Shown here: positions 34,398 through 43,189 of the stretch, in pieces | Layout of the letters: every line of letters starts with the position of its first letter | How positions within the stretch are numbered: position 1 is the first letter of the stretch | Origin: a bacterium | Lineage (GTDB): Bacteria; Bacillota; Clostridia; Lachnospirales; Lachnospiraceae | Direction: 5' to 3' | NCBI GenBank assembly: GCA_023666335.1 | Contig: JAMPCE010000003.1 | Span: forward strand, 22,600-86,599 | Length of the DNA: 64,000 nt | Made by a program: the position numbers and the translations under genes | Notes under the pieces: model-generated | What the model saw: the letters and a program-made list of their open reading frames with translations, nothing else | What the model was told of the DNA's origin: nothing | Databases searched by the model: none

Positions 34398-35072
34398 TTA
34401 TGTGTCGCGGTCGGCGTCTTTTGGGTCGTCGCCGTCGTACCACTGTTCTTCTCCGGGTTTGGCTTCCGGCATGTAGTGCAGGAGCGCCCTTTCCATCAGG
34501 AAAGTCACAAGATAGCACCATACGCCCGGAATGACCAGAATACATGCGATCGGCAGTACATAGATCGTCAGCCAGCCGACCAGTGCGCTTCCCGCCGCCA
34601 CGATGACGGTGATCGGGAAAAACCGGATGCTCATGACAAAGGATAGCTGGAGCATCCTTGCCGCTCCCATTTCAAAGCGGGAGAAGACAGGAAACAGATA
34701 GATCAAAATACACAGGCTCACCACGATAAAAATGAAGTAGAGCGCCATAGAAAAAGAAATCGTCCCCTGCGATCGGGCGCGGGTCATTTCGAAACCGTAC
34801 CACAGAAGCGCTGCCCACAGGAGGATCCCTATGGTAAGCAGTACGCCCCGACCGAGCGTCCGTTTCATGGAATGCCAAAACTCCCGCAGCGGCGTTCCGC
34901 GCTCTCTGCGGATGCTCTTGATCATTGCATAATAAAACGATGTCAGCGCCGGACCTATGGTGACGACCGGAAGACAGCACAGGAGAAACACGATGTTGAG
35001 CAGTATGATCTCCCCTGTTTTGTTAAGGAAGCCGACGATCTTGCCGTCGTATGCAAAAAATTTCCGAAGCAC
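34398..35072 (-). CDS. YesL/DUF624 membrane protein
   Basis: A 224-residue protein with about five membrane segments and the family motifs GEIILLNIVFLLCCLPVVTIGPALTSFYYAMIKSIRRERGTPLREFWHSMKRT. It is the same family as the protein at 18576-19217 but clearly diverged. Its start lies 5 nt after the GH26 stop, so it is the second gene of the block. Function unknown; the family always travels with sugar importers. Confidence 0.86.
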   Translation of the reverse strand: MLRKFFAYDGKIVGFLNKTGEIILLNIVFLLCCLPVVTIGPALTSFYYAMIKSIRRERGTPLREFWHSMKRTLGRGVLLTIGILLWAALLWYGFEMTRARSQGTISFSMALYFIFIVVSLCILIYLFPVFSRFEMGAARMLQLSFVMSIRFFPITVIVAAGSALVGWLTIYVLPIACILVIPGVWCYLVTFLMERALLHYMPEAKPGEEQWYDGDDPKDADRDT

Positions 35073-35077
35073 GTCCG

Positions 35078-36589
35078 CTATTCCTCCCGAATAGGATAAC
35101 TGCCAAGATCGGGGATATCCTCCAGCGTGATGACCCGTTCGTTTTCGTAAAAGCGTTTCAGGGCGTCCTCTTCCGTGTACTGGTCGCTATAGGAAAAGAT
35201 CGCCGTATTTTTTGCCGTAAACTCGCCGCCCCATGTGCACCAGAATCCCCACATCGCGCCGTCGCGCGCCGCCAGATCGGGGTCGAATACACAGCCGTTT
35301 TCTGAAAGGACAACCATTTTGGGCGGGTTCGTGTAATTGACCGCCTCCAGATATTTGTTGACCTGCGAAGTATATACATGCTCGCCCGGATAAATGTCCT
35401 CGCCGATGATATCGACGTATTCATCGCCCGGATACCAGTCCGCGTCCTGACCGTTCCACAGCCAGATCAGATTGTTGAGCCCGTATTCGTTCGTCAGTTT
35501 GTCATATAAACATATGTATAATTTCTTATAGGCGTCCGCGCCTGCGTCACCCCACCAGAACCAGCCGCCAGCCGCCTCGTGAAGCGGTCTCCATAAGATT
35601 GGCACGCCTGCGTCCTGTAGAACTTTAAGCTGGGCGGCGATGGCGTCGATGTCCTGCATCAGCAGTTCGTACCCCTCTTCGTCCTCGCCGTTCATGATCT
35701 TCGCCAGATCGATGCTCACGGATTCCTTGTAGAATCCGCGCCACCATTCCGCCGTCAGATACTTGGAGGGCACATTCCAGTGCCAGCAGAAAGTGACGAT
35801 CCCGCCGTTTTCCCAATGCTGGATGGCAAGCTGTGTCGCATTGCTGGTGCTGCCGTTCTCCGCGCGGGAGGGGGAGTATTCGATAAAGTCAAGTCCCAGG
35901 ATCGCGGGCGTCTTTCCGGTCGCTTTTTTGATGACCTGAAATTCCTTGCCGAACGCGCCGGTATCGCAGTACTGACCGGAGATAATCTTTTCGCCGTAGT
36001 TGTCGCACAGATAACTCATCAGACGTTTCGCCTCGTCTGTGGCGTTCTCGTTGCTCAATTTTGCGGAAACCTGATAGATAGCCGGATCAAGAGGCGCAGC
36101 CGTCACAATATCCAGTTTGTCCAAGTCGATCCACCCCCAATAGCTTTTGACCGCAACATCATGCGCGCCTGCCGTCAGGTATACGCGGGATACGACTGAC
36201 AATGCGAACTCTTTGCTGTCCGTCACGATCGTGCCGTAAGATTCTCCGTCCACGGTCACATAGTTCTGTTTATAATCGCTGCTCGCACTGTAGAAATGCA
36301 GATCATAGAACCCTTCTTCGGATATATCAACAGAAAAAACGCACGCATCCGCATCTTCCTCAAATCCGGTGGCATATCCTGTGCCGCTGCATCCGGAAGC
36401 GCTGCTTTTTGCGTGTACATTGCCGATCATCTCGGCGTCTTCCGCCTCGTAGGTCCCGACTGTCTCAGATGTAAATGTTTCTTCTTCCGCGACAGGGCTG
36501 TCTGTAGACGCCGTTTCCTGTTCGGAGTGAGAACACCCCGCCAGCACGACGACAATGGCAGCTCCCGCCAGAATAATCGTTTTTTTCAT
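35078..36589 (-). CDS. GH26 endo-beta-mannanase lipoprotein with a carbohydrate-binding module
   Basis: A 503-residue protein. The signal ends in LAGC with C19 as the lipid-modified residue. A CBM35-like module (about 45-165, from YEAEDAEMIG to WGWIDLDKLDI) precedes the GH26 barrel (about 175-500). The acid/base is E338 in RPLHEAAGGWFWWG and the nucleophile is E430 in VVLSENG, both placed as in known mannanases, with DWYPGDEYVDIIGED between them. It would cut beta-1,4-mannan at the cell surface for the two importers downstream. The ATG at 36589 directly starts the signal peptide; the longer form from 36667 would spoil it. No Shine-Dalgarno sequence precedes this ATG. Confidence 0.92.
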   Translation of the reverse strand: MKKTIILAGAAIVVVLAGCSHSEQETASTDSPVAEEETFTSETVGTYEAEDAEMIGNVHAKSSASGCSGTGYATGFEEDADACVFSVDISEEGFYDLHFYSASSDYKQNYVTVDGESYGTIVTDSKEFALSVVSRVYLTAGAHDVAVKSYWGWIDLDKLDIVTAAPLDPAIYQVSAKLSNENATDEAKRLMSYLCDNYGEKIISGQYCDTGAFGKEFQVIKKATGKTPAILGLDFIEYSPSRAENGSTSNATQLAIQHWENGGIVTFCWHWNVPSKYLTAEWWRGFYKESVSIDLAKIMNGEDEEGYELLMQDIDAIAAQLKVLQDAGVPILWRPLHEAAGGWFWWGDAGADAYKKLYICLYDKLTNEYGLNNLIWLWNGQDADWYPGDEYVDIIGEDIYPGEHVYTSQVNKYLEAVNYTNPPKMVVLSENGCVFDPDLAARDGAMWGFWCTWGGEFTAKNTAIFSYSDQYTEEDALKRFYENERVITLEDIPDLGSYPIREE

Positions 36590-36596
36590 ATATAAA

Positions 36597-36624
36597 ATTA
36601 TACCACAATTCGGAAATATGTCTA
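36597..36624 (-). promoter_or_regulatory. Promoter of the GH26/importer block
   Basis: On the minus strand TAGACA (36619-36624) and TATAAT (36597-36602) are 16 nt apart, with TGG before the -10 box as an extended element. The -10 box ends 7 nt before the GH26 ATG, so transcription would begin at or next to the start codon. Confidence 0.6.
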
Positions 36625-36677
36625 TCTTTTTTTGGAAGAGAGCGCCTTCTTTGCCATTTTTAAACAACGTCAGGCTG

Positions 36678-38537
36678 TCAAAGCGTGTATTTTTCTTTGG
36701 GCAGATATTTCAAAATAATGGTTTCCAGTTTCTCGCCGTTCACGGGTTTAGCGAGATAATCCGTAAATCCCGCCTGCAAAAACTGCTCGCGGATACCGGT
36801 GATGGCGTTTGCGGTCAGCATGATGACGGGGGTGTCTTTGTTGAGAGAATTTTCCAGTTTCTTCATTTCGGCGTAGGTTTCCATGCCGTCCATCTCCGGC
36901 ATCATGTGATCCATGAAGATCAGGTCGTAAGGGGTCTGCGTGACCATTTCCAGACACTGTCTGCCGCTGGTGGCGGTGTCCATCTGTATCTTCGTAGATT
37001 TTAACAGGCCGACGATGACTTTCAGGTTGACCTTGACGTCGTCTACGATCAGGATCCTGGCGTCGGGTGCCTCAAAACGCTGATGATAGGGCTCGTTTTT
37101 TGCGGCGGCGGACGCATAATTATGGTGGAAATCGCCCACAGGCTCGGAGGATACGATCTGCTGCGGGACCGTGAAAGTAACGGTCGTGCCGACGCCGTAG
37201 ACGCTCTGTAAGTCCAGCGTGCCCTGCATCAGATCCGTCAAGCGCTTCGTCAGGGCAAGACCTAAGCCGGTGCCCTCGATGTTGCGGTTTTTCTCCATAT
37301 CAAAGCGGGTAAACTGCGTGAAGAGCTTCTGCATATTCTCTTCCCGAATGCCGATGCCGGTGTCTTTGACGATGACGACAAGCTGCAGCTTTCCGTCCTG
37401 TTCGCTGCCGTCAAAGGACAGCGTAATGCTTCCGGTTTCCGTATATTTTGCCGCATTGGACAGAAGATTCGTGATGACCTGGCGCAGACGGCTCTCGTCG
37501 CCTTTTAAGCGCGAAGGAAGCTGCGGATTGCAGGAAACGATGAGTTCCAGCCCTTTCTTTCCAGCCTTTTCCGCTACCATATTATAGCAGTCATGAATAA
37601 AGGAAGTCAATTCGTAGTCACTTTCCAAAATCTCCAGCTTGCCGGATTCGATCTTGGAGATGTCCAGTACGTCGTTGACCAGATAGAGCAGGGAACTTCC
37701 CGCGGAGTCTATGCTCTTTGCATATTCGTCGATCTGCTCGTTGCGGTTCTCGCGCAGGATCATCTCATTCATGCCCAGAATGACGTTGATCGGCGTGCGG
37801 ATCTCGTGGGACATATTGGCAAGGAAAAGGCTCTTGGCTTCGTTGGCGGCCTCCGCCCTGCCCTGCTCCGCCTTGATGTCCGAAGCGAAGCGGATCAGTT
37901 TCTGTTTCTGCCCGTCCGTCATGTGGATGGCGGTCTGCGCGACCTTTTCCAGCGTGAGCAGGATGCAGAGGATGATCAGCCCCTGCGGGAAGAGCAGCAG
38001 ACGATCCTCCGCCGTCTCCGCACCGACAAGCTGCCGGATCAATGCGAAGACAACGGCAGCAAGGCTGATCCCCGTCACGATCCTGCAGATCTTCGGGCTG
38101 TTATAGACCGTGGTCATGCAGATAGGGATGCAGAAGATCCCCAGCGTAATGAAAAAGATGTTCGGGATCATACTGACGACGAGATTGAGGAGCAGCATGG
38201 TGAAAATGGGAATGGCGTTCTGCCGCAGATCCGTTTCCGGCAGCCGTTTTCTGAGCGCTGCCGCCGCCAAAAGGATCAGGATGTTCAGCGCGGAGGGCAG
38301 GATCAGATGCCGGAGAGCGTACTGCCCGTCGGAAAACGATACCAGCCCCTCCATTCCGAAAAAGAGATAAAAAGTGCCTGTCAGGAGAAAATTGATGACG
38401 GCAAAAATGCAGCACAGGCGGTAAAAGAGACGGTTCCACCTGGGGTAATCCGGCATGATCGCAAACATGATCTCGGGCATCCGTCCGTCGGGGGACATCG
38501 GCATATCAGGTTTTTTTGATTCGTTTCTTTTGTTCAT
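36678..38537 (-). CDS. Membrane-bound hybrid histidine kinase
   Basis: A 619-residue protein. About six membrane segments (40-205) form the sensor part with only short loops outside. Then come a coiled linker, a HisKA domain with the phosphorylated His in NMSHEIRTPIN (near 245), an HATPase domain with N-box NLLSNAAKYT, G1 KDTGIGI and G2 GTGLGL, and a C-terminal receiver domain with DDVKVN, the phosphorylated Asp in IFMDHMMPEMDG (near 548) and the late TANA and KPV elements. No DNA-binding output domain and no separate response regulator is encoded nearby. It lies 88 nt upstream of the GH26 gene on the same strand, so it may sense the substrate for that block, which is inference. Confidence 0.92.
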   Translation of the reverse strand: MNKRNESKKPDMPMSPDGRMPEIMFAIMPDYPRWNRLFYRLCCIFAVINFLLTGTFYLFFGMEGLVSFSDGQYALRHLILPSALNILILLAAAALRKRLPETDLRQNAIPIFTMLLLNLVVSMIPNIFFITLGIFCIPICMTTVYNSPKICRIVTGISLAAVVFALIRQLVGAETAEDRLLLFPQGLIILCILLTLEKVAQTAIHMTDGQKQKLIRFASDIKAEQGRAEAANEAKSLFLANMSHEIRTPINVILGMNEMILRENRNEQIDEYAKSIDSAGSSLLYLVNDVLDISKIESGKLEILESDYELTSFIHDCYNMVAEKAGKKGLELIVSCNPQLPSRLKGDESRLRQVITNLLSNAAKYTETGSITLSFDGSEQDGKLQLVVIVKDTGIGIREENMQKLFTQFTRFDMEKNRNIEGTGLGLALTKRLTDLMQGTLDLQSVYGVGTTVTFTVPQQIVSSEPVGDFHHNYASAAAKNEPYHQRFEAPDARILIVDDVKVNLKVIVGLLKSTKIQMDTATSGRQCLEMVTQTPYDLIFMDHMMPEMDGMETYAEMKKLENSLNKDTPVIMLTANAITGIREQFLQAGFTDYLAKPVNGEKLETIILKYLPKEKYTL

Positions 38538-38652
38538 AAGAAGCCCTCTTTTCCGCGCTCTGTTTCAGGAACTGTTTTGATGGCTGGTAAGTATAGAGAA
38601 GTATATCATTTCTCGCGCGCAAACGTCAACGCTGGGCACTTTGCGGCGGGAC

Positions 38653-39888
38653 TTATTGGTAAGCGCAGCTTCCCAGAAACAGGGAGAGCATTTCGGACAG
38701 ATCTTCGTCGTAGGTTTCCTGACAGGTCAATTCGGCGCATACTGCTGTATTTTCATGAACTCCGAAAGCGGATATCCCGTGCGAGTAAGGGTTGTCTTCC
38801 CTTGTGAAACGGTAGGTGATCACGGTGTAGGGCTGTCCGCCGACGGTAAGGGTTTCTTCTTTGGATACCGCATAATTGGAACGCCCCGCACTGAGCCAGT
38901 CCGTCATGGCCTGCTGCGCGGTTTCGGCGCCTGCGCACTCTTTGGTCAGCAGATAGAGCTGCGCGTCGTACAGATCGACGGTGTCGCCGTCGGCATTTTC
39001 GTAAGGCTTTGACGTTCCGGCGGTCCAGGAAGCGTAATAGAGACCGTCTGCGGACAGGGTGTCCATATTATGCAGCAAAGTCAGACGCTCGTCCGTGTTG
39101 TACACCGTAAGATGTGTGCCAACGGCGATACCGACGGAATCCGTGACGATATCGGCAGTCTGCCCGGATGCCTCGGGCAAAGCGGCGTTCTGAACCGCGC
39201 CGCCGTCCGCCTCCGCCCCGGAAGCGGGATGCAGAAAATCCCACAGGGCATTGCATTCCGCCAGATTTTTAGAAACGTTTTCGGTATAAAAACAGCGCCG
39301 TCCGAGATAGAATCCGGCGAGCAGTTCCTGATTGCTGCCGCTTACCGTCTGTCCGGCGACGATCTCGGTGAATGCGCCCATTTCCGCATCAGCCAGACGG
39401 GGAAAATCCGCCCACGGGAAAGCTTTATCCGCAACGGAGTAATCCGCCTGGGAGGGACAGCTTCCGTCGGGCATGGCAAGGACCTGATATTCCTGCTGGA
39501 AAGTTTCGGGGTCCTCCAAAAGGAAGAGATAACTTTCTCCTTCGGAAATGTCGGCGGAAAGAGCTACTTCCGAGGCGTACTGAGACTGCGCGGTCTCGGC
39601 GTCTGCGGCTTCCCGGCTCAGAAGATATTGGTTGACCTGAACGAGGACTTCGCCGTCCCGGTTGTAGTCGCCCGCCAGTGCGCGGAAAGTTTCCTGAATG
39701 GCGTTTATCGTATCCTGCGGAAGAAAGGCGTTGCTGACGCAGGCGATCTGTAAGTCGGGCTTCTTGTGGAAAAGCCCAAGAGCGTTTCCGATCAGGGAGC
39801 AGGCGATAAGCAATACAATAACACCTGTAATTATATACCATTTGTAGTAATGCCAAAGATTTTTCCAATCAGGAGTTCCGGTTCGCAT
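38653..39888 (-). CDS. Membrane-anchored protein of unknown function
   Basis: A 411-residue protein with a cytoplasmic N terminus rich in tryptophan and tyrosine (WKNLWHYYKWY), one membrane segment (about 21-42) and an outer domain of about 365 residues. The N terminus resembles small Lachnospiraceae proteins of the DW-x-N-x-x-Y-YKWY kind, but no family was named with confidence. The ATG at 39888 sits 6 nt after AGGAGG, whereas the first ATG of the frame (39918) lies inside the LacI gene. It overlaps the LacI gene by 20 nt, so the two are co-expressed and possibly coupled. Confidence 0.65.
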   Translation of the reverse strand: MRTGTPDWKNLWHYYKWYIITGVIVLLIACSLIGNALGLFHKKPDLQIACVSNAFLPQDTINAIQETFRALAGDYNRDGEVLVQVNQYLLSREAADAETAQSQYASEVALSADISEGESYLFLLEDPETFQQEYQVLAMPDGSCPSQADYSVADKAFPWADFPRLADAEMGAFTEIVAGQTVSGSNQELLAGFYLGRRCFYTENVSKNLAECNALWDFLHPASGAEADGGAVQNAALPEASGQTADIVTDSVGIAVGTHLTVYNTDERLTLLHNMDTLSADGLYYASWTAGTSKPYENADGDTVDLYDAQLYLLTKECAGAETAQQAMTDWLSAGRSNYAVSKEETLTVGGQPYTVITYRFTREDNPYSHGISAFGVHENTAVCAELTCQETYDEDLSEMLSLFLGSCAYQ

Positions 39889-40885
39889 GAGCATCCTCCT
39901 CTCGCGTGGTCCCGCCATAGGCGTAAGTGACGGGCAGACAGACTAACGGCGGTTTTGCCATCGTGTTTTCACGGAGAAGCAGATCGACGCACAGTTCCGC
40001 CATATCGGAAACGGGCTGGACGATGGTGGAACAGTGGTAGTCTTCGCTGCCGAAAGCGCGGATCCCGTCAAAACCTATGAGCTGCACGTCTTCCGGCACC
40101 CGGATCCGCAGACTTTGCAGGATGTGCAGCACATGAAAGGCGAGCCGGTCGGTTACGCAGAAAATGCCGTCAAAAGATATGGTTCCGGTCTGCATATGTT
40201 CAGACAGGAACTGCTCAAATTCCTCAAAGGGGTCGCCGTCGTTGAGGATCTTCATTTCATAGGAGAGGCCGCGGGACAGGCAGCCTGTTTCGAATCCGGC
40301 TTTTCTCTTGTTCGGCTCATTGGTGAGGGTGGAACCGCTTCTTAAGAAAGCGACATGCCTGCATCCGAGATCAGCCAGCTTTTCGGCGGCGAGCTGCCCG
40401 CCCGCAAAATTATCGCAGGCGACACAGGGGATCCGGGGTCCCATAGAGCGGTCGATGGCGATAAAAGGGGTGCTTTCGTCCACGACCAGATCGGGATTGT
40501 AGGTCAGCCCGATGATGCCGTCCACTTTATTCTGCCGCGCCATCATTACATATTCCTGTTCCTGCCGGGGATCGCAGTCGGTGGAGCACAGCAGCATCCG
40601 ATACCGTTTTTTCATGAGCGCCACATTGATATGATACGTCAGAGAGGCGTAAAACGGGTCGATGGTGTTGGGGATCAGGAGGGCGACCGTGTAGGTTTTG
40701 CTTGCTTTGAGTCCCTGCGCGTAGCTGTTGACCTGATAATTCAGCTTGCGGATGGCGGCTTCTACCCTGATTCGATAGGATTCGCCTACGGGCAGACCGT
40801 TTACGACCTTTGATACGGTTCCAAGGGCGACGCCGGCTTCCCGGGCGACGTCTTTCATTGTGGGAGTTGTAAGGTCTTTTTTCAT
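39869..40885 (-). CDS. LacI-family transcriptional regulator
   Basis: A 338-residue protein with the LacI helix-turn-helix at residues 10-32 (MKDVAREAGVALGTVSKVVNGL) and hinge helix SYAQGLKASKT, followed by a periplasmic-binding-protein-like effector domain (VALLIPNTIDPFYASLTYHI, later GFDGIRAFGSEDY). It faces the fructan/sucrose operon across a 442-nt gap that holds two related palindromic sites with a central CG, typical LacI-family operators. It most likely represses that operon until a sugar binds. Confidence 0.92.
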   Translation of the reverse strand: MKKDLTTPTMKDVAREAGVALGTVSKVVNGLPVGESYRIRVEAAIRKLNYQVNSYAQGLKASKTYTVALLIPNTIDPFYASLTYHINVALMKKRYRMLLCSTDCDPRQEQEYVMMARQNKVDGIIGLTYNPDLVVDESTPFIAIDRSMGPRIPCVACDNFAGGQLAAEKLADLGCRHVAFLRSGSTLTNEPNKRKAGFETGCLSRGLSYEMKILNDGDPFEEFEQFLSEHMQTGTISFDGIFCVTDRLAFHVLHILQSLRIRVPEDVQLIGFDGIRAFGSEDYHCSTIVQPVSDMAELCVDLLLRENTMAKPPLVCLPVTYAYGGTTREEDAHANRNS

Positions 40886-41113
40886 AGATTCCTCATTTCC
40901 GGCAGTTTACTGCGATCTTTGATTTGTCGGAGCATACCATAAATAGCGGTCATTGTGACATGCCTGCGCGGCATATATATAATATGAAACATATCGTGAA
41001 AATCGGTGAAACAAAAAGCTGTCCGACCAATACCTAAAAAGAATATCTCTACAGTGATTACAGACATTATAAGCGTAAACAGCCGACTTGTAAATAGAAA
41101 AGAGAAAGAAATA

Positions 41114-41125
41114 TGAAACGTTACA
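41114..41125. promoter_or_regulatory. LacI-type operator, upstream copy
   Basis: TGAAACGTTACA is a near-palindrome with the central CG of LacI-family operators. It is the inverse of the site at 41257-41268: both share TGAAACGTTA. It lies about 100 nt upstream of the -35 box, so looping between the two sites is possible. Confidence 0.65.
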
Positions 41126-41221
41126 TGAAATAAGTATGTATAAAATGCACAAAATCAGGTCGAATAATTCATGTAAAACAACAGAAATTGCGAGGGCGCG
41201 CGATAAAATTCGTGCAAAATA

Positions 41222-41251
41222 TTGACTGTCTGATAAAAATGGTGCTAATAT
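41222..41251 (+). promoter_or_regulatory. Promoter of the fructan/sucrose operon
   Basis: TTGACT (41222-41227) and TAATAT (41246-41251) are 18 nt apart, with TGC before the -10 box as an extended element. It is followed directly by an operator at the expected transcription start. Confidence 0.75.
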
Positions 41252-41256
41252 GCAGA

Positions 41257-41268
41257 TATAACGTTTCA
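41257..41268. promoter_or_regulatory. LacI-type operator at the transcription start
   Basis: TATAACGTTTCA, read on the other strand as TGAAACGTTATA, matches the upstream site at 10 of 12 positions or better. It begins 6 nt after the -10 box, where a bound repressor would block initiation. Confidence 0.7.
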
Positions 41269-41327
41269 CGAAAATTACCATAGGACGGAGCGGTGAGAGA
41301 CGGAATAGGAAAGGAAGGAGACGGGAA

Positions 41328-42257
41328 ATGAGTAGAACGAAAACGGTGCCTCAATCGGGAGGCAAATCGCTGAAAAGGCGGTTGGCGGACAACTGGCAGC
41401 TATATGTGATGCTTCTGGTCCCGGTAGTGCTTACGATCGTGTATAAGTACATACCGATGTACGGGATCCAGATCGCATTTCGGGATTACAAAGCCAGCAG
41501 AGGATTTATGGGGAGCGAATGGGTCGGACTGGAATGGTTCCGGCGGTTTTTCAGCGCGCCGACGTTCGGGCGTATGATGAAGAACACCATATTATTGAGC
41601 CTGTACAGTCTGTTGTGGGGGTTCCCGATCCCGATCATCCTGGCGCTGATGATGAACCAGATGCGTTTCCAGAAGTTCAAGAGGGTGACGCAGACAGTGC
41701 TTTATGCGCCGCACTTTATTTCCACGATGGTCATCTGCGGTATGATCCGTATTTTCTTAAGTCCTTCGGGCGGTCTAATCAACCTGATCGCGGGAACATC
41801 GATCGATTTCCTGACGGAATCTACCGCGTTCCGCACGATCTACATCGCGTCCGGCATCTGGCAGGACGCAGGCTGGGGCATCATCGTTTATATGGCAACG
41901 CTGTCGAATATCGATACCTCCCTCTATGAAGCGGCAAAGGTAGACGGCGCATCTCTGTTCCAGCGGATCATTCATATCGACATTCCGGAGCTGACGTCCA
42001 TTATGGTGCTGAATCTCATTATGAGCGCAGGCGGACTGATGAACGTCGGATTTGAGAAAGTATGGCTCTTACAGACGGATCTGAATAAAGCGACGAGTGA
42101 CGTCATAGCGGTGTATGTGTATCAACAGGGTATCGAACACGCTAAGTACAGTTATTCCACGGCGGTGGGTCTGTTCAACACGGTCATCAATATTATATTG
42201 CTGATCATCGTGAACAGGATAGCGGGTAAGATATCGGAAGATACGAGTTTCATATAG
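41328..42257 (+). CDS. Sugar ABC permease, LplB type
   Basis: A 309-residue protein with six membrane segments and the family start PVVLTIVYKYIPMYGIQIAFRDYKASRG. The EAA loop reads YEAAKVDGASLFQRIIHIDIPELTS. It is the first gene of the fructan operon; GAAGGAG lies 9 nt before the ATG. With the next gene it forms the channel. There is no ATPase gene in the operon. Confidence 0.92.
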   Translation: MSRTKTVPQSGGKSLKRRLADNWQLYVMLLVPVVLTIVYKYIPMYGIQIAFRDYKASRGFMGSEWVGLEWFRRFFSAPTFGRMMKNTILLSLYSLLWGFPIPIILALMMNQMRFQKFKRVTQTVLYAPHFISTMVICGMIRIFLSPSGGLINLIAGTSIDFLTESTAFRTIYIASGIWQDAGWGIIVYMATLSNIDTSLYEAAKVDGASLFQRIIHIDIPELTSIMVLNLIMSAGGLMNVGFEKVWLLQTDLNKATSDVIAVYVYQQGIEHAKYSYSTAVGLFNTVINIILLIIVNRIAGKISEDTSFI

Positions 42258-42267
42258 GAGGTGCGGC

Positions 42268-43176
42268 ATGAAAGAAAATAAGAAATCGGGAAAGCTGACA
42301 GGGCTTTCCGAAAAGAGCAGTGATATCATCCTGGTGATCCTCTGTACCATCATATTGTTGATCGTTGCCTATCCGCTCTATTATGTGCTGATCGCTTCGG
42401 TATCCGATCCGTACGATGTGTATGCGGGCAAGACGTTTCTTCTGCCAAGCCAGTTTACGCTGGACGGATACAAGTCAGTATTTGCCGACCCGAATATCCT
42501 GCTGGGACTTTTTAACAGCTTCAAATATACCATCATCGGCACGATATTTTCGGTGGTCGTGCTGTATCTGGCGGCTTATCCCTTAAGCGTGAAGGATCTG
42601 CCGGGACGGAAGCTGCTCAGTATCTTCTTTATCATCACCATGTATTTCGGCGGCGGTATGGTGCCTACCTATCTGGTTGTAAAACAGACGGGTCTGATCA
42701 ATAATATGTGGGCGCTTTTCCTACCGGGCGGCGTAGCGGTCGGCAACATGATCATCGTGAGGAATTTCTTTGAGAACAGCATTCCCAAGGAGATGATCGA
42801 GGCGGCGAACATAGACGGCGCATCCAAGTGGACGACATTTATCAGGATCGTAGTGCCCTTGAGCCGTTCCATCATGGCGGTCATGGTGGTGTTCAGCATG
42901 GTGGCGTACTGGAATGACTGGTTTACGGCGATGATCTATCTGCCGTCACCGAATAAGGCACCCCTGCCGCTCGTGCTGCGCAATATCCTCATCAAGAGTT
43001 CGGCGAGCGCCAGTCAGGCAAGCACCATATCGGGCGGGTTTGCGGAGCTGAACAAAATGACGGAGATGATCAAGTTTTCATCCATCATCATTGCGGCGCT
43101 GCCGATGCTGATCATTTATCCGTTTGTGCAGAAATATTTTGAAAAAGGCTTTATGGCGGGCGCGGTGAAAGGCTAG
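42268..43176 (+). CDS. Sugar ABC permease, YtcP type
   Basis: A 302-residue protein with six membrane segments and an EAA loop reading IEAANIDGASKWTTFIRIVVPLSRS. The C terminus ends GFMAGAVKG, the usual end of the YtcP/LplC group. It begins 10 nt after the first permease gene and ends 13 nt before the binding-protein gene. Confidence 0.92.
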   Translation: MKENKKSGKLTGLSEKSSDIILVILCTIILLIVAYPLYYVLIASVSDPYDVYAGKTFLLPSQFTLDGYKSVFADPNILLGLFNSFKYTIIGTIFSVVVLYLAAYPLSVKDLPGRKLLSIFFIITMYFGGGMVPTYLVVKQTGLINNMWALFLPGGVAVGNMIIVRNFFENSIPKEMIEAANIDGASKWTTFIRIVVPLSRSIMAVMVVFSMVAYWNDWFTAMIYLPSPNKAPLPLVLRNILIKSSASASQASTISGGFAELNKMTEMIKFSSIIIAALPMLIIYPFVQKYFEKGFMAGAVKG

Positions 43177-43189
43177 GAAGGAGGTAAGT

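Larger units (their letters stand above)
40886..41327. promoter_or_regulatory. Divergent regulatory region between the LacI gene and the fructan operon
   Basis: This AT-rich, gene-free region of 442 nt holds a strong plus-strand promoter (41222-41251), two operator-like palindromes (41114-41125 and 41257-41268) and, near the LacI gene, several TGAAA-type half sites at 40985-41010. No convincing ORF or terminator was seen. The minus-strand promoter of the LacI gene could not be placed with confidence. Confidence 0.75.

Noticed and set aside
36597..36670. Terminator between the histidine kinase and GH26 genes
   Set aside because: The gap is AT-rich and contains A and T runs but no stem; no hairpin could be drawn.
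41114..41125. Catabolite (cre) site for CcpA
   Set aside because: The palindrome is 12 bp with a central CG, two bases shorter than the 14-bp cre consensus, and it is paired with a second copy next to a local LacI gene.
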